28,535 nucleotides of DNA from Bacteroidota bacterium (GCA_023386585.1 JAEWJM010000020.1:1-28535); one strand, 5' to 3'; counted from the first letter of the stretch, positions 8,498-16,891 are shown. Notes: generated from the sequence alone by a model not told the origin. Made by a program: numbers and translations.

Positions 8498-10120
8498 ATG
8501 ACCGTCAGCGGACAAATAGTAGACATTCCAAACTGTCGGATATTCCCGGGAGAAATAGTTTTCGAAAGTGGGAAAATTACAGCGATCAGACAAATCGAAA
8601 CGGCTCCGGCGCGTTTTATTATGCCCGGATTTATCGATGCGCACATCCATATTGAAAGCTCGATGCTCGTTCCGTCTGAATTTGCGCGGTTGGCGGTGCT
8701 GCACGGAACCGTTGCAACAGTTTCCGATCCGCATGAAATCGCGAATGTACTCGGAATTGACGGCGTATTGTTCATGATCGAAAACGGTAATAAAGTTCCG
8801 CTGAAATTCCATTTTGGAGCGCCTTCCTGCGTTCCTGCAACATCGTTTGAAACCGCAGGCGCAGTCATTGATGCCGACGGAATCCGAACGCTGATGGCAT
8901 CCGACGACATTTTCTACCTTGCCGAGATGATGAATTATCCGGGCGCTATCAATCGCGATCCCGCGGTGATGAAAAAAATCGAATGGGCGCAGCATTTCAA
9001 TAAGCCTGTCGACGGCCATGCGCCGGGAGTTCGCGGGATTTCGCTTGAAAAGTACGTTTCAGCCGGAATCACGACTGATCATGAATGTTTTACCTACGAA
9101 GAAGCGCTTGAAAAGCTGAATCTTGGCATGAAGATCATCATCCGCGAAGGAACCGCGGCCAAAAATTTTGACGCGCTAATCGACTTGCTCCCGGAGCATT
9201 TTGAAAATATGATGTTCTGCTCCGACGACAAACATCCCGACGACCTCGCCGAAAGCCACATTAACGCGCTGTGCGCGAGGGCCGTTGCAAAAGATATCGA
9301 CCTTTTCAAAGTTTTACAGGCCGCGTGCCTTAACCCGATCGATCATTATAAAATGAATGTCGGCCGACTACAACCTGGAGATGCTGCCGACTTTATTGTT
9401 GTGGAAGATTTGACACATTTTAAAGTGATGCAGACTTATATTGATGGAGAGCTCGCAGCACACAACGAGAAATCTTTGGTTGAAGCCGTGCCATTTGAAA
9501 AGCCCAACAATTTCAATATTAAATTCAGGTCAGTAGCCGATTTTAAAGTGGTCGCCCAAACGGAAATGATTCGCGTCATTGAGGCGCTTGACGGTCAACT
9601 GGTAACGAACGAGCTTCATTGCAGGGTAAAATCGGAAGTAGAGAATTTAGTTTCCGATATTGAAAACGACGTGCTTAAGATCGCAGTGGTCAACCGCTAT
9701 TTTGACGCGCCGGCCTCGGTAGCATTTATTAAAAACTTTGGATTGAAACGCGGTGCAATTGCGGGTTCGGTGGCGCACGATTCGCACAACATTATTGCAG
9801 TCGGCACTTCGGATGAGGAAATTTGCAGCGCGGTAAACCTCATCATTGAAAATCGTGGCGGTGTTTGCGCGGTTGACGGCGAATCAAAAAAAATCCTTCC
9901 GCTGCCGGTTGCCGGGATTATCAGTGATCGCGACGGCTGGGAAACCGGGAAATTGTATCAGGAAATCGACGCGATGGCGAAATCGCTCGGAAGTACGCTT
10001 CATGCGCCATTCATGACCTTGTCGTTCATGGCGCTTCTGGTGATTCCCGACCTGAAATTGTCGGATAAGGGACTTTTCAGCGGCAACTCGTTCAGTTTTG
10101 TAAATCTTGATGTGAAGTAG
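8498..10120 (+). CDS. ade: Adenine deaminase
   Basis: This 540-residue amidohydrolase would convert adenine to hypoxanthine and ammonia in purine salvage, in the cytoplasm. It shows the metal-binding GFIDAHIHIESSM motif (H49, H51), DPHEIANVLG, DGHAPG, the long DHE...GMKIIIREGTAAKN segment, CSDDKHPDDL and the C-terminal adenine-deaminase domain with VGTSDEEI. The length matches Ade proteins (about 540-590). The frame is open upstream to a TTG at 8432, but the ATG at 8498 is preferred because a TAnnTTTG box sits 14 nt before it and the extra 22 residues do not resemble the family. It diverges from recJ and is followed within 4 nt by a structured intergenic repeat that separates it from convergent rsmI. 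Confidence 0.93.
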   Translation: MTVSGQIVDIPNCRIFPGEIVFESGKITAIRQIETAPARFIMPGFIDAHIHIESSMLVPSEFARLAVLHGTVATVSDPHEIANVLGIDGVLFMIENGNKVPLKFHFGAPSCVPATSFETAGAVIDADGIRTLMASDDIFYLAEMMNYPGAINRDPAVMKKIEWAQHFNKPVDGHAPGVRGISLEKYVSAGITTDHECFTYEEALEKLNLGMKIIIREGTAAKNFDALIDLLPEHFENMMFCSDDKHPDDLAESHINALCARAVAKDIDLFKVLQAACLNPIDHYKMNVGRLQPGDAADFIVVEDLTHFKVMQTYIDGELAAHNEKSLVEAVPFEKPNNFNIKFRSVADFKVVAQTEMIRVIEALDGQLVTNELHCRVKSEVENLVSDIENDVLKIAVVNRYFDAPASVAFIKNFGLKRGAIAGSVAHDSHNIIAVGTSDEEICSAVNLIIENRGGVCAVDGESKKILPLPVAGIISDRDGWETGKLYQEIDAMAKSLGSTLHAPFMTLSFMALLVIPDLKLSDKGLFSGNSFSFVNLDVK

Positions 10121-10123
10121 TTT

Positions 10124-10229
10124 GCGTTAGCGATGGAAACGGCATCCTTTTGTAAACCTCAAAGGTTTTAAAAACCTTTGAGGTTTGGCAAAAGATAAAG
10201 TGGACAGCGCGACCCGAAGGGAAACGCCC
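10124..10229. repeat. Modular palindromic intergenic element, copy 1
   Basis: This 106-nt element nearly fills the gap between the convergent genes ade and rsmI. It begins with GCGTTAGCGATGG and CGGCATCCTTTTG, has a perfect 16-bp inverted repeat in the middle, and ends with ACAGCGCGACCCGAAGGG and AACGCCC, which contains a small CCC-GAA-GGG hairpin. The outer CTTTTG (10147-10152) can also pair with CAAAAG (10189-10194), extending the central stem. A longer element with similar ends occurs at 27681-27843. From memory, similar sequences are scattered in Flavobacterium intergenic regions, but I cannot search here. It could act as a bidirectional terminator, a REP-like mobile repeat or a structured RNA. 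Confidence 0.6.
10154..10186. terminator. Perfect 16-bp palindrome, possible bidirectional terminator
   Basis: AAACCTCAAAGGTTTT (10154-10169) is the exact reverse complement of 10171-10186, with a single A between; in practice the loop would be the central A/T bases. It lies between convergent ade and rsmI. There is no long T tract directly after it on either strand, so termination is plausible but not shown. Confidence 0.5.
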
Positions 10230-10239
10230 AAATTATTTT

Positions 10240-10911
10240 TTATTTTTTTCCGCCAACAACAACGACAATCTCGCCTTTAACCGTTTTCCCTTCGAAGTGT
10301 GCAATGACTTCGTTCACGCTTCCGCGGAAGTTTTCTTCGTGAAGTTTGGAGAGCTCGCGCGAAACGCAGATCGGACGGTCTTGCCCGAAATAAATTGCAA
10401 ATTCAGATAACGTTTTGAGCAATTTGTGGGGCGAAACGTAAAATATCATCGTCCGGGTTTCCTCGGCAAGGGCAAGAAAGCGCGTTTGCCGGCCTTTTTT
10501 CTCGGGGAGAAATCCTTCAAATACGAATTTTTCATTCGGGAGCCCGCTATTGACCAGCGCCGGGACGAAAGCCGTCGCGCCGGGAAGGCATTCGACATCG
10601 ATGCCGTTTTCTATGCATGCGCGTGTCAGCAAAAAACCGGGATCGGAAATCGCGGGAGTTCCCGCATCGGAAATAAGCGCAATCGTGTCACCTGCTTTGA
10701 GGCGCGAAACGATGTTCTCGACCGTTTTGTGCTCGTTGTGCATGTGATGGCTGTGCATGTGCGTCGGGATGTCGTAATGCTTGAGCAGCTTGGCGCTCGT
10801 TCGCGTGTCTTCGGCCAGGATCAGATCGGCTTCCTTGAGTACGCGGATGGCGCGAAAAGTCATGTCCTCCAGATTGCCGATGGGCGTTGGGACAATGAAC
10901 AGTTTTCCCAT
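10240..10911 (-). CDS. rsmI: 16S rRNA (cytidine(1402)-2'-O)-methyltransferase
   Basis: The 223-residue product is a SAM-dependent methyltransferase that modifies C1402 in the decoding centre of 16S rRNA. It opens with LFIVPTPIGNLEDMTFRA, the RsmI signature, followed by ILAEDTRTS, ISDAGTPAISDPG (SAM-binding, tetrapyrrole-methylase fold) and PGATAFVPALVNSGLP. It is shorter than E. coli RsmI (286 residues) and lacks part of the C-terminal extension, which is common in Bacteroidota. Its ATG overlaps the TGA of the upstream gene by one base (TGATG), indicating translational coupling. It ends 11 nt from the intergenic repeat. Confidence 0.95.
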   Translation of the reverse strand: MGKLFIVPTPIGNLEDMTFRAIRVLKEADLILAEDTRTSAKLLKHYDIPTHMHSHHMHNEHKTVENIVSRLKAGDTIALISDAGTPAISDPGFLLTRACIENGIDVECLPGATAFVPALVNSGLPNEKFVFEGFLPEKKGRQTRFLALAEETRTMIFYVSPHKLLKTLSEFAIYFGQDRPICVSRELSKLHEENFRGSVNEVIAHFEGKTVKGEIVVVVGGKK

Positions 10912-12029
10912 CAGGTGAATTTTTTCTCGACGACTTCCATGAATCGTTGCGCATATTCATCCTTTCCATCCCAGTTGTTGTAGTCGGGTTTTACCATGTT
11001 ATCGATAAAATCCTGGGCTTCGGCAAAGGTGTCGAACGTGATGAGTTGCGATAACACGCGATTGTAATCTTCATTGCTGTTGCCAAAAAGGTGCTTTACG
11101 AACGCGATCCTGTCGTTGAGTCCGACCGTAATTCCCTTTGACAACCGGTCGTTCAGTGAAATCGTCTTGTCGGCGATCTCATTGTTCATTTTGAAGACCG
11201 GAACTTTGTCGGCAGTGCGCGTGATCGGGATTGGATCTTTGAAAATATCAGGCGATGCGCCTTGTTTTTCGCGCTCGAGGTCTTCGGGCTTGACAAAAAC
11301 CGGATCGGTATATCCTTTTCCGAGAAGTTCGTCAAAAGCAATCTGGCCGCCAATAGGTTTTTCTTGGTTTGGAGTTTCAGTTTTTTGCTCTTCTTTCGGA
11401 TCAAAAGCCCACTCAAATGCCGGTTTGAACAGCTCTTCATCGGCCGGTGCCGGCATTTCGGCCTCCGGTTCAGACGTTTGTTCTTCTGTTCGCTCAGCAG
11501 TTGGCTCGGCGGCAGCTTCCTGTTCCTGTACCAGCTCGGCGGCAGCTTCTTCGGGTTGACCTTGCGCTGACGGCGCTTCTGTATTTTCTTCGGCAGGTTC
11601 TACAGCGACGTCATTTTGTTCTTCCGCAGCAGGCTCGGAAACCGGTTCCGGCTCTTCCTGAGCTGTCGGTTGATCGGTTTCTTCCGGAATATCGTGAACC
11701 ACATCGGCGGCTTCCGGCTGATCGGGCTCGGCTTCGACGTTTTCTTTGTTGATTACATCCGGTTGCGGTTTAGGTTCGGCGGCAGGTTCCGGAGTTTCGG
11801 TTTCGACTTCCGGCGGATTGTCGAAAGCAGTTTCGAGGATTTCCTGAGCTTCAGCGCGGCCGATTGTTGGCTTTACTTCCGAAAAATTAGCTTCCACAAA
11901 ACGCAAAACCGAGAGTTTTTCGTACAAAAGTCCGGCTTCGTGGTGGAGCTGGTCGATATCGGATTTATTCTTTATCTTGAGAATGCGGTGCGCGATGGAG
12001 ATCAGTTCGGCTTCAAGCTTCTTTTTCAT
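10911..12029 (-). CDS. Conserved hypothetical protein with acidic Pro/Glu-rich linker
   Basis: I do not recognise a named family for this 372-residue protein. Residues 1-75 are predicted helical, with charged heptad-like spacing (KKKLEAELISIAHRILKI and following). Residues about 75-260 form a low-complexity acidic segment rich in Glu, Pro, Ala and Gln that is probably disordered. Residues about 285-372 form a compact C-terminal domain containing NDRIAFVKHLFGNSNEDYNR, FDTFAEAQDFI and DEYAQRFMEVVEKKF. There is no signal peptide or membrane segment, so it is probably cytoplasmic. It is coupled to rsmI by a one-base stop/start overlap. The plan of two ordered ends joined by a disordered linker suggests a tether or scaffold, which is inference. 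Confidence 0.8.
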   Translation of the reverse strand: MKKKLEAELISIAHRILKIKNKSDIDQLHHEAGLLYEKLSVLRFVEANFSEVKPTIGRAEAQEILETAFDNPPEVETETPEPAAEPKPQPDVINKENVEAEPDQPEAADVVHDIPEETDQPTAQEEPEPVSEPAAEEQNDVAVEPAEENTEAPSAQGQPEEAAAELVQEQEAAAEPTAERTEEQTSEPEAEMPAPADEELFKPAFEWAFDPKEEQKTETPNQEKPIGGQIAFDELLGKGYTDPVFVKPEDLEREKQGASPDIFKDPIPITRTADKVPVFKMNNEIADKTISLNDRLSKGITVGLNDRIAFVKHLFGNSNEDYNRVLSQLITFDTFAEAQDFIDNMVKPDYNNWDGKDEYAQRFMEVVEKKFT

Positions 12030-12080
12030 GATATTTCTGCTGTTTTGATGCGGGTCATCTGTTATGGAAATTTCTCCGAA

Positions 12081-12126
12081 TATATTTGGCCCCGGGAAAG
12101 AACCTGATAAAAAATTCCTATTTTTG
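12081..12126 (+). promoter_or_regulatory. Two candidate -7 elements upstream of tdk
   Basis: TATATTTG (12081-12088) and TATTTTTG (12119-12126) both match TAnnTTTG on the plus strand, 87-125 nt before the tdk start. Neither has a good TTTG at -33, so these are tentative. Confidence 0.3.
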
Positions 12127-12212
12127 GTTCGGCGCTAAATTATCGATTTCACTGCTTTCGAGCGCTACAAAGTAAACAAAACTAATCCTTTTTCAAGCCA
12201 GAAAATTACAAA

Positions 12213-12869
12213 ATGTTTCTCGAAAATACAGTAAACCATAAGGAGCAATTCGGCTGGATTGAAGTCATCTGCGGATCGATGTTTTCGGGAAAAACGGAGG
12301 AACTGATCCGACGGCTGAAAAGGGCGCAGTTTGCCCGCCAAAAAGTCGAAATCTTCAAGCCTGCAATCGATACCCGCTATCACGACGAAATGGTTGTTTC
12401 GCACGATTCGAACGAAATACGCTCAACTCCGGTTCCGGCCGCGGCCAATATCAGGATTCTGGCGCAAGGCTGCGATGTTGTCGGGATTGATGAAGCACAG
12501 TTTTTTGACGACGAGATCATTTCGGTCTGTAACGACCTGGCCAATTCGGGAATCCGTGTAATCGTCGCCGGCCTCGATATGGATTTTAAAGGAAATCCTT
12601 TCGGTCCGATGCCTGCGCTGATGGCAACGGCAGAATATGTGACTAAAGTCCACGCTGTTTGCACCCGGACCGGCAATCTCGCCAATTACAGCTTTCGAAA
12701 AACCGATAACGACAGCCTGGTGCTTCTGGGCGAAACCGAAGAATACGAGCCGTTGAGCCGCGCTGCTTATTATCATGCAATGCGCCAGATGCAGGAACAC
12801 GAAGAATCTCAATTGCCCAAAAAACAGGCAACCGGGCAGCAAAAGCAAATCATCAAACCCGACTTTTGA
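12213..12869 (+). CDS. tdk: Thymidine kinase (type II)
   Basis: The 218-residue enzyme phosphorylates thymidine to dTMP with ATP in pyrimidine salvage. Motifs are ICGSMFSGKTEELIRRL (P-loop), VGIDEAQFF (the DEAQFF motif with the catalytic acidic residue), VIVAGLDMDFKG and the lasso region TRTGNLANYSFR. The structural zinc site usually made of two CxxC pairs is degraded: the first pair reads AVCTRT (one Cys left) and the second reads LSRAAYY (none). A basic Gln/Lys-rich tail follows residue 195. The last codons overlap the TTG start of murF-alr (TTGA), so the two genes are probably coupled. Confidence 0.94.
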   Translation: MFLENTVNHKEQFGWIEVICGSMFSGKTEELIRRLKRAQFARQKVEIFKPAIDTRYHDEMVVSHDSNEIRSTPVPAAANIRILAQGCDVVGIDEAQFFDDEIISVCNDLANSGIRVIVAGLDMDFKGNPFGPMPALMATAEYVTKVHAVCTRTGNLANYSFRKTDNDSLVLLGETEEYEPLSRAAYYHAMRQMQEHEESQLPKKQATGQQKQIIKPDF

Positions 12870-15313
12870 GCCGCGGGATCCGAAATATTGCAGAAGTTCT
12901 GGGCGCTTCCTGGCACGGAATAAACGAAAGGGCCACCATCGACAATTTCTCAATCGACAGCCGCTCGCTGCAGAATAACGCACAGACTTTATTTTTTGCG
13001 ATTTCCGGACCGAACAATGACGGGCATCAATTCATTTCGCAGCTCATTTCTTCGGGCGTGCAGAATTTTGTCGTTTCGAAAATTCCGGCGGAACTAAAAG
13101 ACAAAGCAAATTTCCTGGTTGTACCTGATACAATTGCTGCGCTCCAGAAAATGGCTGCGGCGCATCGGATGCAATTCGATTTTCCGATTATCGGCATTAC
13201 CGGAAGCAACGGTAAAACCATCGTAAAAGAATGGCTGAATTTCTTGCTTTCACCCGATTACAACATCATCCGCAGCCCGAAAAGCTATAATTCGCAGGTT
13301 GGCGTTCCACTTTCGGTACTTGGAATCAACGAAAATCACAATCTCGGAATATTCGAAGCGGGAATTTCACAGCCCGGTGAGATGGAAAAACTCGCATCGG
13401 TCATCCGCCCGACAATTGGCGTGTTGAGCAATATTGGAAGCGCACACGACGAAGGATTTTCGGGAGTGGACGAAAAAATCAGCGAAAAGCTCCAACTGTT
13501 CCGAAAGTCATCGGTTGTAATTTATCAGAAGGAAAGCCTCGCCGGAACGAGCGCAAAAATCAGCAACGGATTTAGCTGGACTTTTAATGACGGCGCAGCC
13601 GACGTCAGGATTTCGGTCGAAAAAACGGCGAAAAGCCAGACGACAAATCTAAATGTCCGAACAGGCGACAGCACTTTTACGGTCGAAATTCCCTTTAATG
13701 ATCCGGCTTCGGTGCAGAATGCGGCAACTTGCCTCGCGGTCTTGGTTTACCTCAATTACGATTCGCAGACGATTGCGTCACGGATGCGCCAACTATTTCC
13801 GGTCGAAATGCGCCTGATGGTCAAAAACGGGATCAACAACACGACAATAATCGACGACAGCTACAGCTCCGATTTCCAATCGCTGAAAATTGCGTTGGAT
13901 TTTCTTGAAAGCCAGGGCCAGCACAAAAAGAAAACGGTGATCCTTTCGGATATTTTCCAAAGCGGACTCACAACTGACGATCTTTATAAACGTGTTTCCC
14001 AATTGATAAAATCGAATAAGGTCAACCGTGTCATCGGGATTGGAAATGAAGTTTCAAAATATCCGCATTTGTTTCCGTCGCAGCGGATGTATTCCACGAC
14101 AGGCGAATTTATAGCCGACTTCCCGAACATCGGATTTTCTTCGGAAACTATCCTGGTAAAAGGCGCACGCGATTTCCACTTTGAACAAATTGTCTCTTTG
14201 CTGGAAGAAAAAACGCACGAAACGGTTTTGGAAATCAACCTCAACGCGGTCAGTCACAACCTGAATTTTTACCGATCGAAATTAAGCCAATCGACAAAGT
14301 TGATGGTTATGGTCAAGGCTTTCGGATATGGAAATGGCGGACTCGAAATCGCGCGCCTTCTCGAACATCATAAGGTTGATTATCTGGGCGTGGCTTTCGC
14401 CGATGAAGGAATCGCACTGAAAACCGGCGGCATTTCGCTGCCCGTGATGGTTCTCAATCCCGAATCGACCAGTTTTGCCTCCATCATTCAATACGGACTC
14501 GAACCCGAGATTTACAGCATCAACGGACTGCACGCATTCATTAAAGCTGCGACAACGAAAAACCTGACCGATTATCCGATTCATATAAAGATCGATACCG
14601 GAATGCACCGTTTGGGATTTGAGGAAGCCGGAATCGAAGAGTTGGCCAACTTGCTTCAAAGCACAAAATCGGTACGGGTAAAAAGCATTCTTTCACATCT
14701 GGCTACGAGCGACGATCTGATTCATCAGGAATTCGCATTGTCGCAAATCGCATTGTTCGAAAAACTATCATCGAAACTGACCAAGGCGATTGGCTACAGC
14801 CCGATGCGGCACATTTTGAACACCTCAGGAATCACAAATTTTCCGCAGGCGCAATACGATATGGTCCGGCTCGGGATCGGAATTTACGGCATTTCCAACA
14901 ATACGGAAGAACAGAAATTTCTCGAGAATGTGGGCACTTTAAAATCAATTATTTCACAGCTGCGAACGATTCCGCCCGGCGACAGCGTAGGTTACGGCAG
15001 GAGATTTATTGCTGACAAACCGACCGTAATTTCAACAATCCCGATTGGTTATGCGGATGGAATTGCGAGAAGCTGGGGCAATGGTCTCGGATATGTCGTA
15101 ATCAACAAGCGCCGCGCACCAATTGTGGGCAGCGTTTGCATGGACATGCTGATGGCCGACTGCACGGGGATCGAATGCCGCGAAGGCGATTCGGTAGTAG
15201 TTTTGGGAACAAATCCGTCGCCGATTGAAATGGCCGAAAAGCTCAAAACAATTCCGTACGAAATACTGACCGGAATCTCACAGCGTGTAAAACGAGTTTT
15301 CTATCGTGAATAA
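12866..15313 (+). CDS. murF-alr: Bifunctional UDP-MurNAc-tripeptide:D-Ala-D-Ala ligase / alanine racemase
   Basis: This 815-residue fusion joins a MurF half and an alanine racemase half, an arrangement known in Bacteroidota. MurF (about 1-440) adds D-Ala-D-Ala to the UDP-MurNAc-tripeptide and shows IGITGSNGKT (ATP P-loop, 110-118), NSQVGVPLSVLG, a Mur central domain and DDSYSSDFQSLK. Alr (about 453-815) interconverts L- and D-alanine with PLP; K484 in MVKAFGYGNGG is the expected PLP lysine and Y710 in SVGYGRRF the catalytic tyrosine, with SVCMDMLMAD after it. Making D-alanine and using it in one chain is a logical pairing. The start is a TTG overlapping the tdk stop; no ATG lies near the expected N-terminus, so the TTG is accepted. 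mscL follows after 54 nt. Confidence 0.95.
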   Translation: MSRGIRNIAEVLGASWHGINERATIDNFSIDSRSLQNNAQTLFFAISGPNNDGHQFISQLISSGVQNFVVSKIPAELKDKANFLVVPDTIAALQKMAAAHRMQFDFPIIGITGSNGKTIVKEWLNFLLSPDYNIIRSPKSYNSQVGVPLSVLGINENHNLGIFEAGISQPGEMEKLASVIRPTIGVLSNIGSAHDEGFSGVDEKISEKLQLFRKSSVVIYQKESLAGTSAKISNGFSWTFNDGAADVRISVEKTAKSQTTNLNVRTGDSTFTVEIPFNDPASVQNAATCLAVLVYLNYDSQTIASRMRQLFPVEMRLMVKNGINNTTIIDDSYSSDFQSLKIALDFLESQGQHKKKTVILSDIFQSGLTTDDLYKRVSQLIKSNKVNRVIGIGNEVSKYPHLFPSQRMYSTTGEFIADFPNIGFSSETILVKGARDFHFEQIVSLLEEKTHETVLEINLNAVSHNLNFYRSKLSQSTKLMVMVKAFGYGNGGLEIARLLEHHKVDYLGVAFADEGIALKTGGISLPVMVLNPESTSFASIIQYGLEPEIYSINGLHAFIKAATTKNLTDYPIHIKIDTGMHRLGFEEAGIEELANLLQSTKSVRVKSILSHLATSDDLIHQEFALSQIALFEKLSSKLTKAIGYSPMRHILNTSGITNFPQAQYDMVRLGIGIYGISNNTEEQKFLENVGTLKSIISQLRTIPPGDSVGYGRRFIADKPTVISTIPIGYADGIARSWGNGLGYVVINKRRAPIVGSVCMDMLMADCTGIECREGDSVVVLGTNPSPIEMAEKLKTIPYEILTGISQRVKRVFYRE

Positions 15314-15367
15314 TTTTAAGATTGTCTAGTTTTTATCTTAAATTGCGCAAAATTTAAATAGAAAATT

Positions 15368-15754
15368 ATGGGAATGCTTAGAGAATTTAAAGAGTTTGCC
15401 ATGAAAGGCAATGTCGTTGATCTCGCTATCGGTGTGATCATAGGGGCAGCATTTGGAAAGATTATCACTTCACTCATCGAGGACGTCATCACGCCACTTC
15501 TGCTCAAGCCTGCGCTTGAGGCGGCAAATTTATCGCGAATCGAGGAGCTGAAAATTTTCGGAAGCGTTCGATACGGAATGTTTCTCTCTGCCGTTATTAA
15601 TTTTTTAATCGTTGCGTTTGTGCTCTTCCTGATAATCAAAGGGATCAATTCCGCGCGTAAAAAGGATGCCGACGAACCGGCTGCGCCACCTGCGCCGTCA
15701 AACGAGGAAAAATTGCTTATGGAAATTCGTGACGCACTCAAAAACAGGCCCTGA
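15368..15754 (+). CDS. mscL: Large-conductance mechanosensitive channel MscL
   Basis: The 128-residue inner-membrane channel opens under membrane tension to release solutes during hypo-osmotic shock. The N-terminal amphipathic helix (MLREFKEFAMKGNVVDLA) and the first membrane helix (VVDLAIGVIIGAAFGKI, about 16-45) are classic MscL. A short periplasmic loop and the second helix (about 70-93) follow, then a charged, Pro/Ala-rich linker and a C-terminal helix (EEKLLMEIRDAL). Its length is within the usual 120-150. It follows murF-alr after 54 nt, where an 8-bp inverted repeat (15315-15322 with 15335-15342) lacks a T tract. A strong terminator lies 31 nt downstream. Confidence 0.96.
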   Translation: MGMLREFKEFAMKGNVVDLAIGVIIGAAFGKIITSLIEDVITPLLLKPALEAANLSRIEELKIFGSVRYGMFLSAVINFLIVAFVLFLIIKGINSARKKDADEPAAPPAPSNEEKLLMEIRDALKNRP

Positions 15755-15784
15755 AGTTCCGCAACACTACATATTTATTAACCA

Positions 15785-15817
15785 AACCGTCCGCACCCTT
15801 GGGCGGTTTTTCTTTTT
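15785..15817 (+). terminator. Rho-independent terminator after mscL
   Basis: AACCGTCC and GGGCGGTT form an 8-bp stem (one G-T wobble) around a loop of about 8 nt, followed by TTTTTCTTTTT. It separates the tdk/murF-alr/mscL run from asd. Confidence 0.85.
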
Positions 15818-15848
15818 ATCGACAATTATATTGACTAATTTTGTAGCC

Positions 15849-15856
15849 TAAATTTG
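15849..15856 (+). promoter_or_regulatory. Candidate -7 element directly before asd
   Basis: TAAATTTG fits TAnnTTTG and ends only 5 nt before the asd ATG. A TTG at 15831-15833 is 15 nt upstream, shorter than the usual spacing. If used, the transcript would be leaderless or nearly so. Confidence 0.45.
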
Positions 15857-15861
15857 AAAAC

Positions 15862-16869
15862 ATGAAAGTTGCTGTAGTCGGTGCCACCGGAATGGTTGGC
15901 GAAGTGATGCTGAAAGTGCTTGCAGAGCGTAATTTCCCGGTATCGGAACTCATTCCTGTTGCCTCTGAGAAATCGGTTGGCAAAGAGATTTCCTTTCGCG
16001 GAAAAAACTGTCAGGTCGTATCGATGCAGGACGCGGTGAACAAGCGTGCCGATATCGCGCTATTTTCTGCCGGCGGCGAAACTTCGCTTGAATGGGCGCC
16101 GATTTTTGCGGCCGCGGGAACGACCGTAATCGACAACTCGTCTGCGTGGCGGATGGATCCGAACAAGAAACTTGTCGTTCCCGAGATCAACGCCACAGAA
16201 ATTACCGATACCGATAAAATCATTGCCAATCCGAATTGCTCTACAATTCAAATGGTGCTGACACTGGCGCCGCTGCACAAAAAGTATAAAATTAAACGCA
16301 TCGTCGTTTCTACGTATCAATCAATAACCGGAACAGGCGTCAAGGCGGTGCGGCAGCTCGAGAACGAATATGCCGGAATAAGCGGTGAAATGGCGTATAA
16401 ATATCCGATCCACCGCAATGCAATTCCACAATGTGACGTTTTTGAAGACAACGGCTACACAAAAGAAGAAATGAAGCTGGTTCGTGAAACCCGCAAGATC
16501 CTTGGCGACGACACTATCGGTGTGACCGCGACTGCTGTTCGGGTGCCGATCGTTGGCGGACACAGCGAGGCGGTTAACGTGACTTTTGAAAACGATTTCG
16601 ACCTTTCGGAAGTGAGGAAAATCCTCCATAACACGCCGGGAATCAAGGTACAGGATAACACCGATACTTATACCTATCCGATGCCGGCCTATGCCGAAGG
16701 CAAAGACGAGGTTTTCGTTGGAAGAATCCGTCGTGATGAAAGTCAGCCAAACACCTTAAACCTTTGGATAGTTGCCGATAACCTTCGCAAAGGCGCAGCA
16801 ACCAATGCCGTTCAGATAGCCGAATACCTCGTTGCAAATAAGCTGGTTTCTACTGAGGAAACAGTATAA
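15862..16869 (+). CDS. asd: Aspartate-semialdehyde dehydrogenase
   Basis: The 335-residue cytoplasmic enzyme makes L-aspartate 4-semialdehyde from aspartyl phosphate with NADPH. This is the branch point to lysine/diaminopimelate, threonine and methionine. The N-terminal Rossmann motif VVGATGMVGE, FSAGGETS, the catalytic cysteine in NPNCST (C126), TYQSITGTG and the base histidine in RVPIVGGHSE (H234) are all present. The length is typical (about 330). The start is fixed by the Rossmann strand immediately after Met and by the promoter element 5 nt upstream. It appears to be its own transcription unit. Confidence 0.97.
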   Translation: MKVAVVGATGMVGEVMLKVLAERNFPVSELIPVASEKSVGKEISFRGKNCQVVSMQDAVNKRADIALFSAGGETSLEWAPIFAAAGTTVIDNSSAWRMDPNKKLVVPEINATEITDTDKIIANPNCSTIQMVLTLAPLHKKYKIKRIVVSTYQSITGTGVKAVRQLENEYAGISGEMAYKYPIHRNAIPQCDVFEDNGYTKEEMKLVRETRKILGDDTIGVTATAVRVPIVGGHSEAVNVTFENDFDLSEVRKILHNTPGIKVQDNTDTYTYPMPAYAEGKDEVFVGRIRRDESQPNTLNLWIVADNLRKGAATNAVQIAEYLVANKLVSTEETV

Positions 16870-16891
16870 TTTAAAACTTGTTAAATTGCAT

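Noticed and set aside
8450..9019. 189-codon minus-strand open frame inside ade
   Set aside because: It is antisense to highly conserved adenine deaminase motifs; no independent support.
11616..12107. 163-codon plus-strand frame rich in Phe, Arg and Leu
   Set aside because: It is the antisense shadow of the acidic Pro/Glu-rich linker, and its composition follows from that.
15315..15342. 8-bp inverted repeat between murF-alr and mscL as a terminator
   Set aside because: The stem is A/T-only except one pair, the loop is 12 nt and no T tract follows; mscL may be co-transcribed.
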